From positions 1 to 64,000 of the forward strand of contig CAMDFO010000007.1 in assembly GCA_945897515.1 (NCBI GenBank): a DNA stretch of 64,000 nt, in the 5' to 3' direction. Under the pieces are notes generated by a model. It saw only the letters and a list, made by a program, of their open reading frames with translations. It was not told the origin of the DNA and ran no database searches. The position numbers and the translations under genes are program-made. This DNA is from Rhodoplanes serenus (lineage in GTDB: Bacteria; Pseudomonadota; Alphaproteobacteria; Rhizobiales; Xanthobacteraceae). Position 1 is the first letter of the stretch. Each line of letters starts with the position of its first letter. Positions 28,930-37,977 of the stretch are shown here, piece by piece.

Positions 28930-31284
28930 ATGACGATGGACGACAGAACCGGCGGCGGTCCTTACATCGGCCGTCCCCTGCCCCGTTTCGAGGATTTGCG
29001 GCTGGTCCGGGGCGCCGGGCGGTACAGCGACGACGTTTCGGTCGAGGGGCAGACCTACGCGGCGTTCGTGCGCTCGTTGCATGCCCATGCCAAGATCGGC
29101 CGCATCGACACCGCCGCGGCGCGCGCCTTGCCCGGTGTGCTCGCGGTTCTGACCGGCTCGGATTACGTCGCCGACGGCCTGAAAGGCGCGATGCAGCGCC
29201 CCAATCCGGCCGGCGCGATCGACATCAAAATTCCGGCGTTCGCTCCGGAAAAACGCCCGGTGCTGCAAGAACGGCAATTGCCGCTCGTGACCGATCGCGT
29301 GCGCTATCCAGGCGAGATTCTCGCGATGGTGATCGCGGAGACGATGTTGGCCGCGCGCGATGCCGCAGAAGCGGTGACGGTCGATTACGAGGTGCTGCAC
29401 GCGGTCACCGACGTGATGCAGGCGGACGGCGCCGAACCGATCTGGCCGGCGCTCGCCGCCGACAATGTCGCGCTCGATCAGGAGTTCGGCGACCGCGCCG
29501 CGGTGGACGCAGCCTTCGCCTCGGCCGATCTCGTGGTCGAGGAAACATTCCGCAATCAGCGCATCGTCAATGCCCAGATGGAGCCGCGCTCCGGCGTCGC
29601 CTCGTACGATGCCTCGACTGGCGACTACACACTGATTTCCGGCAACCAGGGCGTCCATGTGCCGCGCGCGGTGTTGGCGGAAAGCTTCGGCGTGCCGCCG
29701 GAAAAAATTCGACTGATCTGCCCCGACGTCGGCGGCGGCTTCGGCCTGCGCAACAATCTTTATCCGGAACAAGCCGCCGTGCTGTGGGCGTCGAAGCGCG
29801 TCGGGCGGCCGGTGAAATGGACCAACGATCGTTCGGAGTCGTTTCTCACCGACTACGCCGGACGCGACCTGATGACGACCGCGCGTATCGCGCTGACGCA
29901 GGACGGCCGCATCACGGCCTATCAGGTCGATCACATCGGCACCACCGGCGGCCAGATGGTGACCTACGTACCGCTGAGCAACGCCTATCGCGTCGCCACC
30001 ACGGTCTATGACATCCCGCTGATGCACATGCGCTGCCGGGCCATGCTGACCAATACCGTGCCGACCGCGCCGTTCCGCGGCGCTGGCCGGCCGGAGGCCA
30101 CGCTGGTGCTGGAGCGGCTGATCGATCTCGCTGCGCAGCGGCTCGGCATGGATCGCGTCGCGCTGCGGCGGAAGAACATCATCCCGCGCAGGAAGCTGCC
30201 GTATCGCACGGCGAGCGGGCTGACCTACGACAGCGGCGATTTCACCGGCAACATGAAACGCATGGTCGAGGCTTCCGACTGGAACGGTTTTGCGGCGCGG
30301 CGGCGCGACGCCAAGAAGCGTGGCAAGCTGCGCGGAATCGGCATCTCCAACTACGTCGAGACGCCGGTCGGCATCCCGCACGAGCGGGTCGAGGTCACGG
30401 TGCTCGGCGTCGGCAAGGTCGAGCTCGCCGTCGGTACGCAGTCGACCGGCCAAGGCCACGAGACCACGTTCGCGCAGGTGATGGCCGACCAGCTCGGCGT
30501 AAAGCCCGAAGACATCAAGTTCATTGGCGGCGACACAGCGCTGGTGGCGTCGGGCAGCGGCACGCATTCCGACCGCTCGATGCGGCTCGCCGGCACGCTC
30601 ATGGTGGAGGCGTCGTCCGATGTGGTGAGGCAAGGTAAGGCGGTGGCGGCCAAGCTGCTCGACGTGGCGGAGGCCGGTATCGAGTTCTCCGATGGGCTGT
30701 TCGTCACACCGAACAGCAACCGGCGGCTGACAATCTATGACGTGGCGCAGGCGATCGACGACAATCCGGCGCTGGCCCCGGGCAAGCTGCACGCCAAGGC
30801 GACATTCACCGGCCGCATGCCGGCTTATCCGACCGGCTGCGCGATCTGCGAGGTCGAGATCGATCCCGACACCGGGGCGATCGAGGTGGTGCGCTACGGC
30901 TCGATCGACGACGCCGGCCAGGTCATCAACCCGCTGATCATGCACGGCCAGGTGCATGGCGGCATCGTGCAGGGGTTGGGCCAGGCGCTGGTGGAGGACG
31001 TGGCCTACGACAAAGACGGCCAGGTGCTGACCGGCAGCTTCATGGACTACGGCATGCCGCGCGCTCGGATGTTCCCGCCGTTCGAGATCATGTTCGCGGA
31101 GGACCCGACCAAGGGCAATCCGCTCCGCGTCAAGGGTGGCGGCGAGGCCGGCATCACGCCGGCGCTTGCGGTGACAATGAATGCGATCATGGATGCGTTG
31201 TCGCCCTATGGGGTCGAGCACATGGACATGCCGGCGACGCCGTACCGGATCTGGTCGGCGATTCAGACGGCGAAACGGATATAA
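28930..31284 (+). CDS. xanthine dehydrogenase-family molybdopterin-binding (large) subunit
   Basis: 784 residues, a full-length relative of the subunit at 12328. Seen: PLPRFEDLRLVRGAGRYSDDV, molybdopterin contact GGGFGLR, active-site loop FRGAGR (383-387), catalytic Glu739 in GGGEAG, and the same C-terminal pattern HMDMPATPYRIW. The start may be the ATG at 28930 or at 28936; GGGAAGG is better spaced from the latter. Divergent from a UbiD gene, followed by an acyl-CoA dehydrogenase-type gene 40 bases on. No iron-sulfur or FAD subunit gene accompanies it. Confidence 0.9.
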   Translation: MTMDDRTGGGPYIGRPLPRFEDLRLVRGAGRYSDDVSVEGQTYAAFVRSLHAHAKIGRIDTAAARALPGVLAVLTGSDYVADGLKGAMQRPNPAGAIDIKIPAFAPEKRPVLQERQLPLVTDRVRYPGEILAMVIAETMLAARDAAEAVTVDYEVLHAVTDVMQADGAEPIWPALAADNVALDQEFGDRAAVDAAFASADLVVEETFRNQRIVNAQMEPRSGVASYDASTGDYTLISGNQGVHVPRAVLAESFGVPPEKIRLICPDVGGGFGLRNNLYPEQAAVLWASKRVGRPVKWTNDRSESFLTDYAGRDLMTTARIALTQDGRITAYQVDHIGTTGGQMVTYVPLSNAYRVATTVYDIPLMHMRCRAMLTNTVPTAPFRGAGRPEATLVLERLIDLAAQRLGMDRVALRRKNIIPRRKLPYRTASGLTYDSGDFTGNMKRMVEASDWNGFAARRRDAKKRGKLRGIGISNYVETPVGIPHERVEVTVLGVGKVELAVGTQSTGQGHETTFAQVMADQLGVKPEDIKFIGGDTALVASGSGTHSDRSMRLAGTLMVEASSDVVRQGKAVAAKLLDVAEAGIEFSDGLFVTPNSNRRLTIYDVAQAIDDNPALAPGKLHAKATFTGRMPAYPTGCAICEVEIDPDTGAIEVVRYGSIDDAGQVINPLIMHGQVHGGIVQGLGQALVEDVAYDKDGQVLTGSFMDYGMPRARMFPPFEIMFAEDPTKGNPLRVKGGGEAGITPALAVTMNAIMDALSPYGVEHMDMPATPYRIWSAIQTAKRI

Positions 31285-31324
31285 GCTTGTCATCGTCGGG
31301 CATGACGGTTGAGCGGACAATGAA

Positions 31325-32236
31325 ATGAAATCGTTGAACATCGGAATCATCGGCGCGGGCCTGATGGGCCACGGCATCGCCTATCTGCTCGCAGCCGCCG
31401 GCCATATCGTTCGGGTTTACGACCCGTCGGCGGAATGGCGCGCGTCGATGCCGGAGCGGCTCAAGAGCGCGCGCGATTTGCTCGATGGCGACCCGGTCCT
31501 GCTCGACCGAATTTCGGCGCACGACCAGATGGCCTCGGCGATGAAGGATGTGGCGTTCGTGTTCGAGGCGGCGCCGGAGAAGCTGCCGCTCAAGCAGCAA
31601 TTGTTCGCCGAGCTGGAAGCTCTCACCGCGCCCGATACGATCCTCGCCAGCAACAGTTCGGCGATCCCCTCCACCCGGATCGGCGAAAAGCTCAAGCACC
31701 GCGACCGCGTGGTCGGCACGCATTTCTGGAATCCGCCGCACCTGGTGCCGCTGGTCGAGGTCATCCAGAACGAGAAGACCAGCGACGAGACGATCCGCAA
31801 GAGCATGGATCTGCTGCGCGACGCCGGCCGCAAACCCGTGCACGTAAAAAAGGACATCCCGGGTTTCGTCGGCAACCGCCTGCAGCACGCCATCAAGCGC
31901 GAAGCGATCGCGATGATCGCGGCCGGGGTGTGCGATGCCGAAACCATCGACGAGGTGGTGAAGAGCGGCTTTGGCGCGCGCATGGCGGTGCTGGGACCGA
32001 TGGAGCAGTCGGACCTCGTCGGCCTCGACCTGACGCTCGACATCCAGAACGTGCTGCTGGCCGATCTCGACCGCAGCACCGAACCGACCGCGTTCCTCAA
32101 GGACAAGGTCGCCCGCGGCAAGGTCGGTATGCGCGCTGGCGAAGGCCTGCGCAAATGGGGACCGGGCGAGGCCGACGCCGTGCGCGAACGGCTGCGGCGC
32201 TTTCTCGCCGAGCAGGCCAAGACCAAGACGTCATGA
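31325..32236 (+). CDS. 3-hydroxyacyl-CoA dehydrogenase family protein
   Basis: 303 residues. N-terminal NAD-binding Rossmann fold IGIIGAGLMGHGIA, catalytic-region SNSSAIPSTRIG and HFWNPPHLVPLVEV with the His/Glu pair, and the GFVGNRLQHAIKREA linker before the C-terminal helical domain. It oxidises a 3-hydroxyacyl-CoA or a related hydroxy acid. Position after a molybdenum hydroxylase suggests a step in ring-derived acid degradation. This is a short single-function form, without an enoyl-CoA hydratase domain. Confidence 0.9.
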   Translation: MKSLNIGIIGAGLMGHGIAYLLAAAGHIVRVYDPSAEWRASMPERLKSARDLLDGDPVLLDRISAHDQMASAMKDVAFVFEAAPEKLPLKQQLFAELEALTAPDTILASNSSAIPSTRIGEKLKHRDRVVGTHFWNPPHLVPLVEVIQNEKTSDETIRKSMDLLRDAGRKPVHVKKDIPGFVGNRLQHAIKREAIAMIAAGVCDAETIDEVVKSGFGARMAVLGPMEQSDLVGLDLTLDIQNVLLADLDRSTEPTAFLKDKVARGKVGMRAGEGLRKWGPGEADAVRERLRRFLAEQAKTKTS

Positions 32237-32253
32237 CGCGGGCGGGACCGTAA

Positions 32254-33264
32254 GTGCTCGGAGTCATCTTTGCGTTGCTGTCGGCGGCGACTTTCGCCCT
32301 GAACAATGCCGCCGCCCGGCGCGGCGTGGTGACCGGCTCGCCAATCCAGGGCATGGCCATCAGCATCCCGATGGGTGTGGTGTGCTTCCTGCCGGTCGCG
32401 GTGCTGACGGGCGAAATCGGCCGGCTTATGCAACTTCCCGCAACCGCGGCCGCCTGGATGGCGGGAGTCGGGCTGCTGCATTTCATCCTCGGGCGGTTTT
32501 GCAACTACAGCGCCAGCCAGGCCTCCGGCGTCAATCTCACCGCGCCGGTGATCCAACTCCAGGTCATCGTCACGCTGACCCTTGCGGTGGCGATCCTGCA
32601 TGAGCCGTGCACCGCCTTGCAGATGATCGGCGGCGCGATGATCTTCATCGGTTCGATTGCCACCCAGCAGCAGCCGTCGCGTGCGACCAGAGGAACGACC
32701 AAGGACGCGGCAGTCCCGGCGGATTCCGGCATCGGCAAGCCCGCCGCCTTCGTGCCGCGCCGCATCGCCGGCTATGTCTACGCGTCAGGCGCCGCTTTCG
32801 CCTACGGCGCTTCGCCGATCATGGCGCGCCACGCACTTGGAGATACTGGCCCGATAACCGGCATCCTCGGCGGCCTGATCGCTTATGGCGCCGCCACCTT
32901 GGTGGTTGTGGTTGCGCTGCTCTCGCCAGCGATCCGGCGCAACGTCGCGGCGCTCAAGCGCGAAAATGCGCCCTGGTTCGTGGGCTCGGGCGTGTTCGTC
33001 GCCATGGCGCAGGGCTTCTTCTTTTCGGCGGTCGCGGTTGCGCCGATCATGCTGGTGATGCCGCTCCTGCAAATGTCGCTGGTGTTTCGATTGCTGCTGT
33101 CGGCGTGGCTCAATCCGGATCACGAGGTGTTCGGACCGCTGGTCTATGTGGGTGTGGCGACCGCGATCGGCGGCGCGCTGATGGTCTCGATCGATACCGA
33201 CTTCATCTTGAGCACCCTGGGCGCACCAGAAACTCTCGCCCGCATCCTGCGCTGGCGGGTTTAA
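32254..33264 (+). CDS. EamA (DMT) family transporter
   Basis: 336 residues with about ten hydrophobic segments in two EamA halves, joined by a hydrophilic loop (about 135-165). An in-frame TAA lies directly before the GTG at 32254, so the start cannot be further upstream. DMT carriers export or import small metabolites; the substrate is unknown. It follows the dehydrogenase by 17 bases, with a six-codon ORF (32233-32253) whose ATG overlaps the dehydrogenase stop, suggesting translational coupling. Confidence 0.85.
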   Translation: MLGVIFALLSAATFALNNAAARRGVVTGSPIQGMAISIPMGVVCFLPVAVLTGEIGRLMQLPATAAAWMAGVGLLHFILGRFCNYSASQASGVNLTAPVIQLQVIVTLTLAVAILHEPCTALQMIGGAMIFIGSIATQQQPSRATRGTTKDAAVPADSGIGKPAAFVPRRIAGYVYASGAAFAYGASPIMARHALGDTGPITGILGGLIAYGAATLVVVVALLSPAIRRNVAALKRENAPWFVGSGVFVAMAQGFFFSAVAVAPIMLVMPLLQMSLVFRLLLSAWLNPDHEVFGPLVYVGVATAIGGALMVSIDTDFILSTLGAPETLARILRWRV

Positions 33265-33349
33265 GGCGCAAAAGCCGCAGCCCCCAGACTGAACAGCTCC
33301 GCACAAAGCTGCTACGCTCCCCCAACGCAATCCTGTCGGGGAGAGGGCC

Positions 33350-34330
33350 ATGCCGCTGTTCCGCCGCGTGTTGACGATTGCACTGCTCGCCATTCCGTAT
33401 TGCACCGGACCGGCATCCGCCCAGAGCTGGCCGACCCGGCCGGTCACCATGGTGGTGGGGTTCGCGGCCGGCGGCGGCACCGATGTGCTCGGCCGCATCA
33501 TCGGCAGGCGGCTTTCGGAGGTGTTGGGCCAGCAGGTGATCATCGAAAACGTCGGCGGCGCCGGCGGCATGATGGGCTCATCGCGCGTCGCCAAGTCGCC
33601 GCCGGACGGCTACACGTTCGTGCTCGGCAGCCGGGCCGACGCCATCAACCAGACGCTCTACAAAAAGCCGCTCTACGACCTGCGGACCGATCTGATGCCG
33701 GTGGTGCTGATCGCCGATCAGCCCACAGTGCTGATCGCGCGGCCAGACATTCCAGCCGCCAATCTGCAAGAACTCATCGCCTACACGAAGAAGAACCAGG
33801 ACACGGTCAAGTTCGCGTCCGCAGGCGCGGGCTCCACCGGGCACCTCGACTGCGTTCGCTTCAACACGGCGATCGGCGTCAAGATTACGCACGTGCCGTA
33901 TCGCGGCGGCGGACCCGCGATGCAGGACCTGATCGCCGGTCGCGTGGACTACATCTGCACGCTGACCGCAACCGCGGTGCCGCAGATCGAAAGCAATCTG
34001 GTCAAGGCGATCGCGGTGTTCACGCCCAATCGCGCCCCGATGCTGGCGAAGCTTGCGACCGCGAAGGAACAAGGCTTTGGTGACATGGAAGCCTCGACCT
34101 GGTTCGGCTTCTTCGTGCCGAAGGGCACGCCGGCTGGCGTCATCCAGAGGCTGCGCGACGCCACAGCCGAGGCGATGAACACGCCGTCGGTGCAGGAGCA
34201 ATTGTTGAAGTCGGGCGCGCTTGTCGTTGCGCCCGAGCGCCGCTCGACCGAATACTTCCGGCAATTCGTCGAGAGTGAAATCGCCAAGAATGCCGAGCCG
34301 ATCAAGGCGACCGGCATTTCGATGGAATGA
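33350..34330 (+). CDS. tripartite tricarboxylate transporter (Bug) substrate-binding protein
   Basis: 326 residues. Signal peptide MPLFRRVLTIALLAIPYCTG with cleavage after ASA, then WPTRPVTMVVGFAAGGGTDVLGR, VIIENVGGAGGMMGSSRVA, ITHVPYRGGGPAMQDLIAGRVDYI and DLMPVVLIA, all Bug-family hallmarks. A GGGGAGAGGG site precedes the ATG. It is 85 bases after the EamA gene and convergent with the hydrolase, with no TctAB partners nearby. Confidence 0.92.
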   Translation: MPLFRRVLTIALLAIPYCTGPASAQSWPTRPVTMVVGFAAGGGTDVLGRIIGRRLSEVLGQQVIIENVGGAGGMMGSSRVAKSPPDGYTFVLGSRADAINQTLYKKPLYDLRTDLMPVVLIADQPTVLIARPDIPAANLQELIAYTKKNQDTVKFASAGAGSTGHLDCVRFNTAIGVKITHVPYRGGGPAMQDLIAGRVDYICTLTATAVPQIESNLVKAIAVFTPNRAPMLAKLATAKEQGFGDMEASTWFGFFVPKGTPAGVIQRLRDATAEAMNTPSVQEQLLKSGALVVAPERRSTEYFRQFVESEIAKNAEPIKATGISME

Positions 34331-34346
34331 AACGGGACAGCGTCGT

Positions 34347-35513
34347 TTAACGGACGAGTTGTCCCTTTAGCCAGCCGACGATGCCCTTGAGGATGTCGCT
34401 GTACGGAATACCCGGCGTGCGGCCCATGTGGTGGCCTTCCGGATAGACCCGCGCCGACTTCGGGTTGCCGTGCTCCATCAGGAGATAGATATCGTCGACC
34501 GGCGCCTGGTCGTCGAGCTTGCCGTTGACGCCCAGCAGTGGCGCGGATGGCTTGTCGAGCAGGCCCATGGTCTTGAGCGAGAACGCTGGCGCGACCTCCA
34601 AAAATTCCTCCAGCGTCTTGGTTCCCATGGCGCGGCCGCGCGCATCGAGCAGGCTCTGCGCACCGAACAGATAGGTTGCGCCGCCGGTGGTGAAGGCCGG
34701 CACCAGCCATTCCTTCTGGAATCCGTAATGCACGCTGCCGCCGTGAAACACCGCGCCCTTGATCCGGTCGGCTGCAACGAACGCAAGCCGTGCCGCCCAA
34801 TAGGCGCCGAAGCTGCCGCCCCACACGCCGATCCGCTTGCCGTCGATCTCGGAACGCGTCAGCACATAATCCAGCCACGCGAAGTACGTGCGCTCGGCGG
34901 AAGGATCGCGATAACCAACTGGATTTTCGCCGCTGCCCGGCATGTCGATGGTCAGCGACGCCAGCCCTTCATTGAGGATCAGACCGCTGGCGTGGAGGCG
35001 ATCCTCCTTCCAGCCATCGACGCCGCCCCAATGCATGACCACCGGCGGCTTCGCAACGCCCGGGGGAAGCTGGAGGTAGCCGACCAGCTTCTTGCCTTCG
35101 AACGGCAGCTCGATGATTTCGAGCTTCGGGTCTAGAAATTTCGACGCCTTGCGGAAGATGCGCAGCGAATGCTGGAACGCCGCGAGCTGGCCCGGCGAAA
35201 TCGGCGCCGGGTAGCGGCCGACGCGGCAGGCGTCGAAGCCCAGCATATAGAGCTCTTCAAGCTCCGCGCCGCCGGCGCCCGCCTTGGCGCGCGCATCGGC
35301 GTTTTCCTCGTAGGCCAGACCGATCCTGCACCACTCCTCCGCCCAATGATCGCGATCGAGGCTCTTGAGCGCGTCCACCACCCGCCTAGCGTCTTCGGGA
35401 CGAATCTCGTCGAACGGATTGTGCTTGCCCGCGCGCCGCAGGATTTCCGCCTTGACCTCCTCCAGCGGACGCTCGCGCACACCGGCCGGCCGTTTGGTAT
35501 CCTGCACGTTCAT
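34347..35513 (-). CDS. alpha/beta hydrolase, FrsA / pseudooxynicotine-hydrolase-like
   Basis: 388 residues: a helical N-terminal domain (about 1-130), then an alpha/beta-hydrolase core with HWGGVDGWKED, DMPGSGENP and nucleophile elbow GVWGGSFGAYW, and a late LLMEHGNPKS...PEGHH region carrying the likely Asp/His partners. This layout matches carbon-carbon hydrolases such as 2,6-dihydroxypseudooxynicotine hydrolase and FrsA-like proteins rather than lipases. The start at 35513 follows GAGGG; a longer frame to 35564 is possible. Context suggests cleavage of a ring-opening product. Confidence 0.75.
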   Translation of the reverse strand: MNVQDTKRPAGVRERPLEEVKAEILRRAGKHNPFDEIRPEDARRVVDALKSLDRDHWAEEWCRIGLAYEENADARAKAGAGGAELEELYMLGFDACRVGRYPAPISPGQLAAFQHSLRIFRKASKFLDPKLEIIELPFEGKKLVGYLQLPPGVAKPPVVMHWGGVDGWKEDRLHASGLILNEGLASLTIDMPGSGENPVGYRDPSAERTYFAWLDYVLTRSEIDGKRIGVWGGSFGAYWAARLAFVAADRIKGAVFHGGSVHYGFQKEWLVPAFTTGGATYLFGAQSLLDARGRAMGTKTLEEFLEVAPAFSLKTMGLLDKPSAPLLGVNGKLDDQAPVDDIYLLMEHGNPKSARVYPEGHHMGRTPGIPYSDILKGIVGWLKGQLVR

Positions 35514-35597
35514 GGTCAAACCCTCTTGAACCGGCATTCTCAATCGCTCGCCGAACCTGTTCAAGGGGCGGGATGACGCCGCAGTAAACCGAACCTC

Positions 35598-37130
35598 TTA
35601 CTTGCCTTTCAGCACGTAGCGCCCGCTCTCGTTGCGGGTCAGCTTGTCAGCCGCATAGAGCGCATCCAGCTCTCGCACGATCTCGCGGCCATCCCGGCTG
35701 CCTGCGGCCGCCATCAGTTCGAGGAAGCTTGCGGGTTTTTCCGCCAGCACATCCGCCGCCGCCCTCTTGCCGTTGCTCTTCGGCATCACCGGCGGCATGG
35801 GAATGCCCCATTCCAGCGACGTGCGTTTGCCGAACGGGATGGTGCAGTCGAAACCGACCTTGGCGCCGGTGCGCGCTCCACCGAGCGACGGGTCGAGCGG
35901 CACCACGCGAAATCCGCTCCCCACGATCATGTCGCGATCGCCCTGAAAGCGCGTGCCCAGGGCCCAGTCGCATTGCTCATCGGAAAACACGTCGATGTCG
36001 TCGTCGAACACGAATACCTGCTTGGCTTCGGCCATGCTGCCGAAAACCGCCGCAATGGCATTGCGCGCCTCGCCAGGCACCCGCTGACGCAATGAAACCC
36101 GGACGTTGTACATGCCGCCACTGGAGGGGGTGGCGAACACCGCGACCGGCTCGCGCACCGCGGTGACGAGTCCAGCCCAGGCCGCGGACTCCGTCTTCAT
36201 GGTGGTGAGCTGTGCGGTATCGGTGCGTCCCAGCGACTTGCCGCCGATGGTGACGGTCTGAAACAGCGCATCCTTGCGGTGCGTGATCGCGGTGACGTGC
36301 AGCACCGGATTGCGCTTCACGATGCCGTAGTAGCCGACATATTCGCCGAACGGGCCTTCCGGCTCGACATGCCCCTTCGGATCGAGATAGCCCTCGATGA
36401 CGTATTCGGCATCGGCCGGCACCCAGACATCGTTGCTCACGCATTTCACGATCGGTACCGGCGCGCCGCGCACCGCACCGATCACATCGAGCTCGTCCAT
36501 GGGCGGCGTCATGCTGACCGCTGCCATGAAGTCCGCCGGATGCGAGCCGACGGTGTACGCAACAGGCAGCTTCTCGCCCTTCGCCACCGCTTCGAGATAG
36601 ATCGCGCGCAGGTCGCTCGGCGCGATCATGTCGACGCCGGCCGTGCGCGGGCCGCGCAGCATGATGCGGCGGCAGCCGACGTTGGTGTGACCGGTGGCGG
36701 GGAATTGCGCGAAGTCGATGCTGGCCGAGATATAGGGCGCACCGTCCTCGCCGTGCTGCAGATGGACCGGCAGCGCGCAGAGATCGGCATCCTCGCCCTT
36801 GAGCACCACCTCCTGGACCGGTGCATCCTTGCCTGCAACCTTGATCGGCTTTTGCGGATTGGCGAGCCGCTTCATCAGTTCCGGCAACAGCCCGGCCTCA
36901 TCGGTGTCGAGCGCCAGCGCGAGCCGCTTTCGCGATCCCATCACGTTGCCGATGAGTTCCGCCTTCTCGGGGCCGGCAGCCTTGAACAAGGTCGCGCGCG
37001 GGTTGCCTTCGAGCACGCCGGCCACGTCGACGAGATCGATCGGCTGGTCGTGAATCTCGCATTCTCCGATCTGCACCAGCCGGTCGACGAAACGGCGCAG
37101 GCGAAAGCGATCGGTGTCGACGGCGGCCAT
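35598..37130 (-). CDS. UbiD-family decarboxylase (second copy)
   Basis: 510 residues, close in sequence to the first copy. Seen: FRLRRFVDRL near the N terminus, LPVHLQHGEDGAPYISAS, the prFMN/catalytic motif EGPFGEYVGYYG, ITHRKDALFQTVTIGG and DDDIDVFSDEQ. A GGAG site lies before the ATG at 37130. It is divergent from the hydrolase/LLM pair at 37201, just 70 bases away, so it probably shares control with them. The acid it decarboxylates is unknown. Confidence 0.9.
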   Translation of the reverse strand: MAAVDTDRFRLRRFVDRLVQIGECEIHDQPIDLVDVAGVLEGNPRATLFKAAGPEKAELIGNVMGSRKRLALALDTDEAGLLPELMKRLANPQKPIKVAGKDAPVQEVVLKGEDADLCALPVHLQHGEDGAPYISASIDFAQFPATGHTNVGCRRIMLRGPRTAGVDMIAPSDLRAIYLEAVAKGEKLPVAYTVGSHPADFMAAVSMTPPMDELDVIGAVRGAPVPIVKCVSNDVWVPADAEYVIEGYLDPKGHVEPEGPFGEYVGYYGIVKRNPVLHVTAITHRKDALFQTVTIGGKSLGRTDTAQLTTMKTESAAWAGLVTAVREPVAVFATPSSGGMYNVRVSLRQRVPGEARNAIAAVFGSMAEAKQVFVFDDDIDVFSDEQCDWALGTRFQGDRDMIVGSGFRVVPLDPSLGGARTGAKVGFDCTIPFGKRTSLEWGIPMPPVMPKSNGKRAAADVLAEKPASFLELMAAAGSRDGREIVRELDALYAADKLTRNESGRYVLKGK

Positions 37131-37200
37131 CGTGGCTCCATTTGCTCTTGGCGGCGGGGTTTCTATAGATTGCGCCGACCGGTGCGAGGAGAGCAAGTCC

Positions 37201-37977
37201 ATGCCTGCCCAGCCAACAAATCACAAGGTCCGGGACGTCAATATTCGGATGCTCCGGGGCGGGTCCGGTCCACCGCTGCTGTTCCTGCATGGCGCCAACG
37301 GCCTGCCGGTGTGGCTGCCCGTGTTCGAGCAGCTCTCCAAGCATTTCGACGTGATGATCCCCGAGCATCCCGGCTACGGCACCTCCGACAATCCGCCGTG
37401 GATGCGCAACATCGGCGATCTTGCGATGTACTACCTGGATTTCCTCGACGGTCTGGGCGGCGAGAAAGTGCATGTCGTCGGCCAGTCGCTCGGCGGCTGG
37501 GCGGCGGCGGAAGCGGCCGTTCGCAACTGCTCGCGGATCGCGACGCTGTCGCTACTCGCGCCCGCCGGCATCCGCGTGAAGGGCATTCCCTCCGGCGACA
37601 ATTTCATCTGGGACCTCGAAGAGGGCCTGCGTAATTTGTACCACGATCAGTCATTCCCGGACCGGATGCTGGCGCAGCCGCTTTCGGACGACGATGCCGA
37701 GATCGCGCTGACCAATCGTTACGCCACCACGAAATTCGGCTGGGACCCGCGCTGGTTCAACCCGGCGCTGGAGCGCTGGCTGCATCGCATCAGCGTTCCG
37801 ACGCTGGTGATGTGGGGCGAAAACGACAAGCTGTTTCCGGTGGCCTACGCCAAGCGCTGGGGCGAGCGCATTCCGGGCGCGCAGGTCGAAATCGTCCCGC
37901 AATGCGGTCACGTGCCCGCGGTCGAGAAGGCTGAACTGACGGCACAGAAAATCATCGCCCTCGCGGGGAGGCGCTAA
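37201..37977 (+). CDS. alpha/beta hydrolase
   Basis: 258 residues of the classic fold: oxyanion region LLFLHGANG, nucleophile VVGQSLGGWAAAEA, late acid in WGENDKLFP and catalytic His in QCGHVPAVE. It resembles meta-cleavage product hydrolases and esterases of catabolic clusters. GAGGAG precedes the ATG at 37201, which begins MPAQPTNHK; an upstream in-frame ATG at 37114 overlaps the divergent UbiD gene. TAATG coupling with the next gene. Confidence 0.87.
   Translation: MPAQPTNHKVRDVNIRMLRGGSGPPLLFLHGANGLPVWLPVFEQLSKHFDVMIPEHPGYGTSDNPPWMRNIGDLAMYYLDFLDGLGGEKVHVVGQSLGGWAAAEAAVRNCSRIATLSLLAPAGIRVKGIPSGDNFIWDLEEGLRNLYHDQSFPDRMLAQPLSDDDAEIALTNRYATTKFGWDPRWFNPALERWLHRISVPTLVMWGENDKLFPVAYAKRWGERIPGAQVEIVPQCGHVPAVEKAELTAQKIIALAGRR

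Noticed and set aside
27241-31377. Two overlapping open frames of more than 1,300 codons, one on each strand
   Set aside because: They arise from GC-rich codon bias that removes stops in antisense frames. Real UbiD and CoxL genes occupy the opposite ends of these frames; the remainders have no family motifs.
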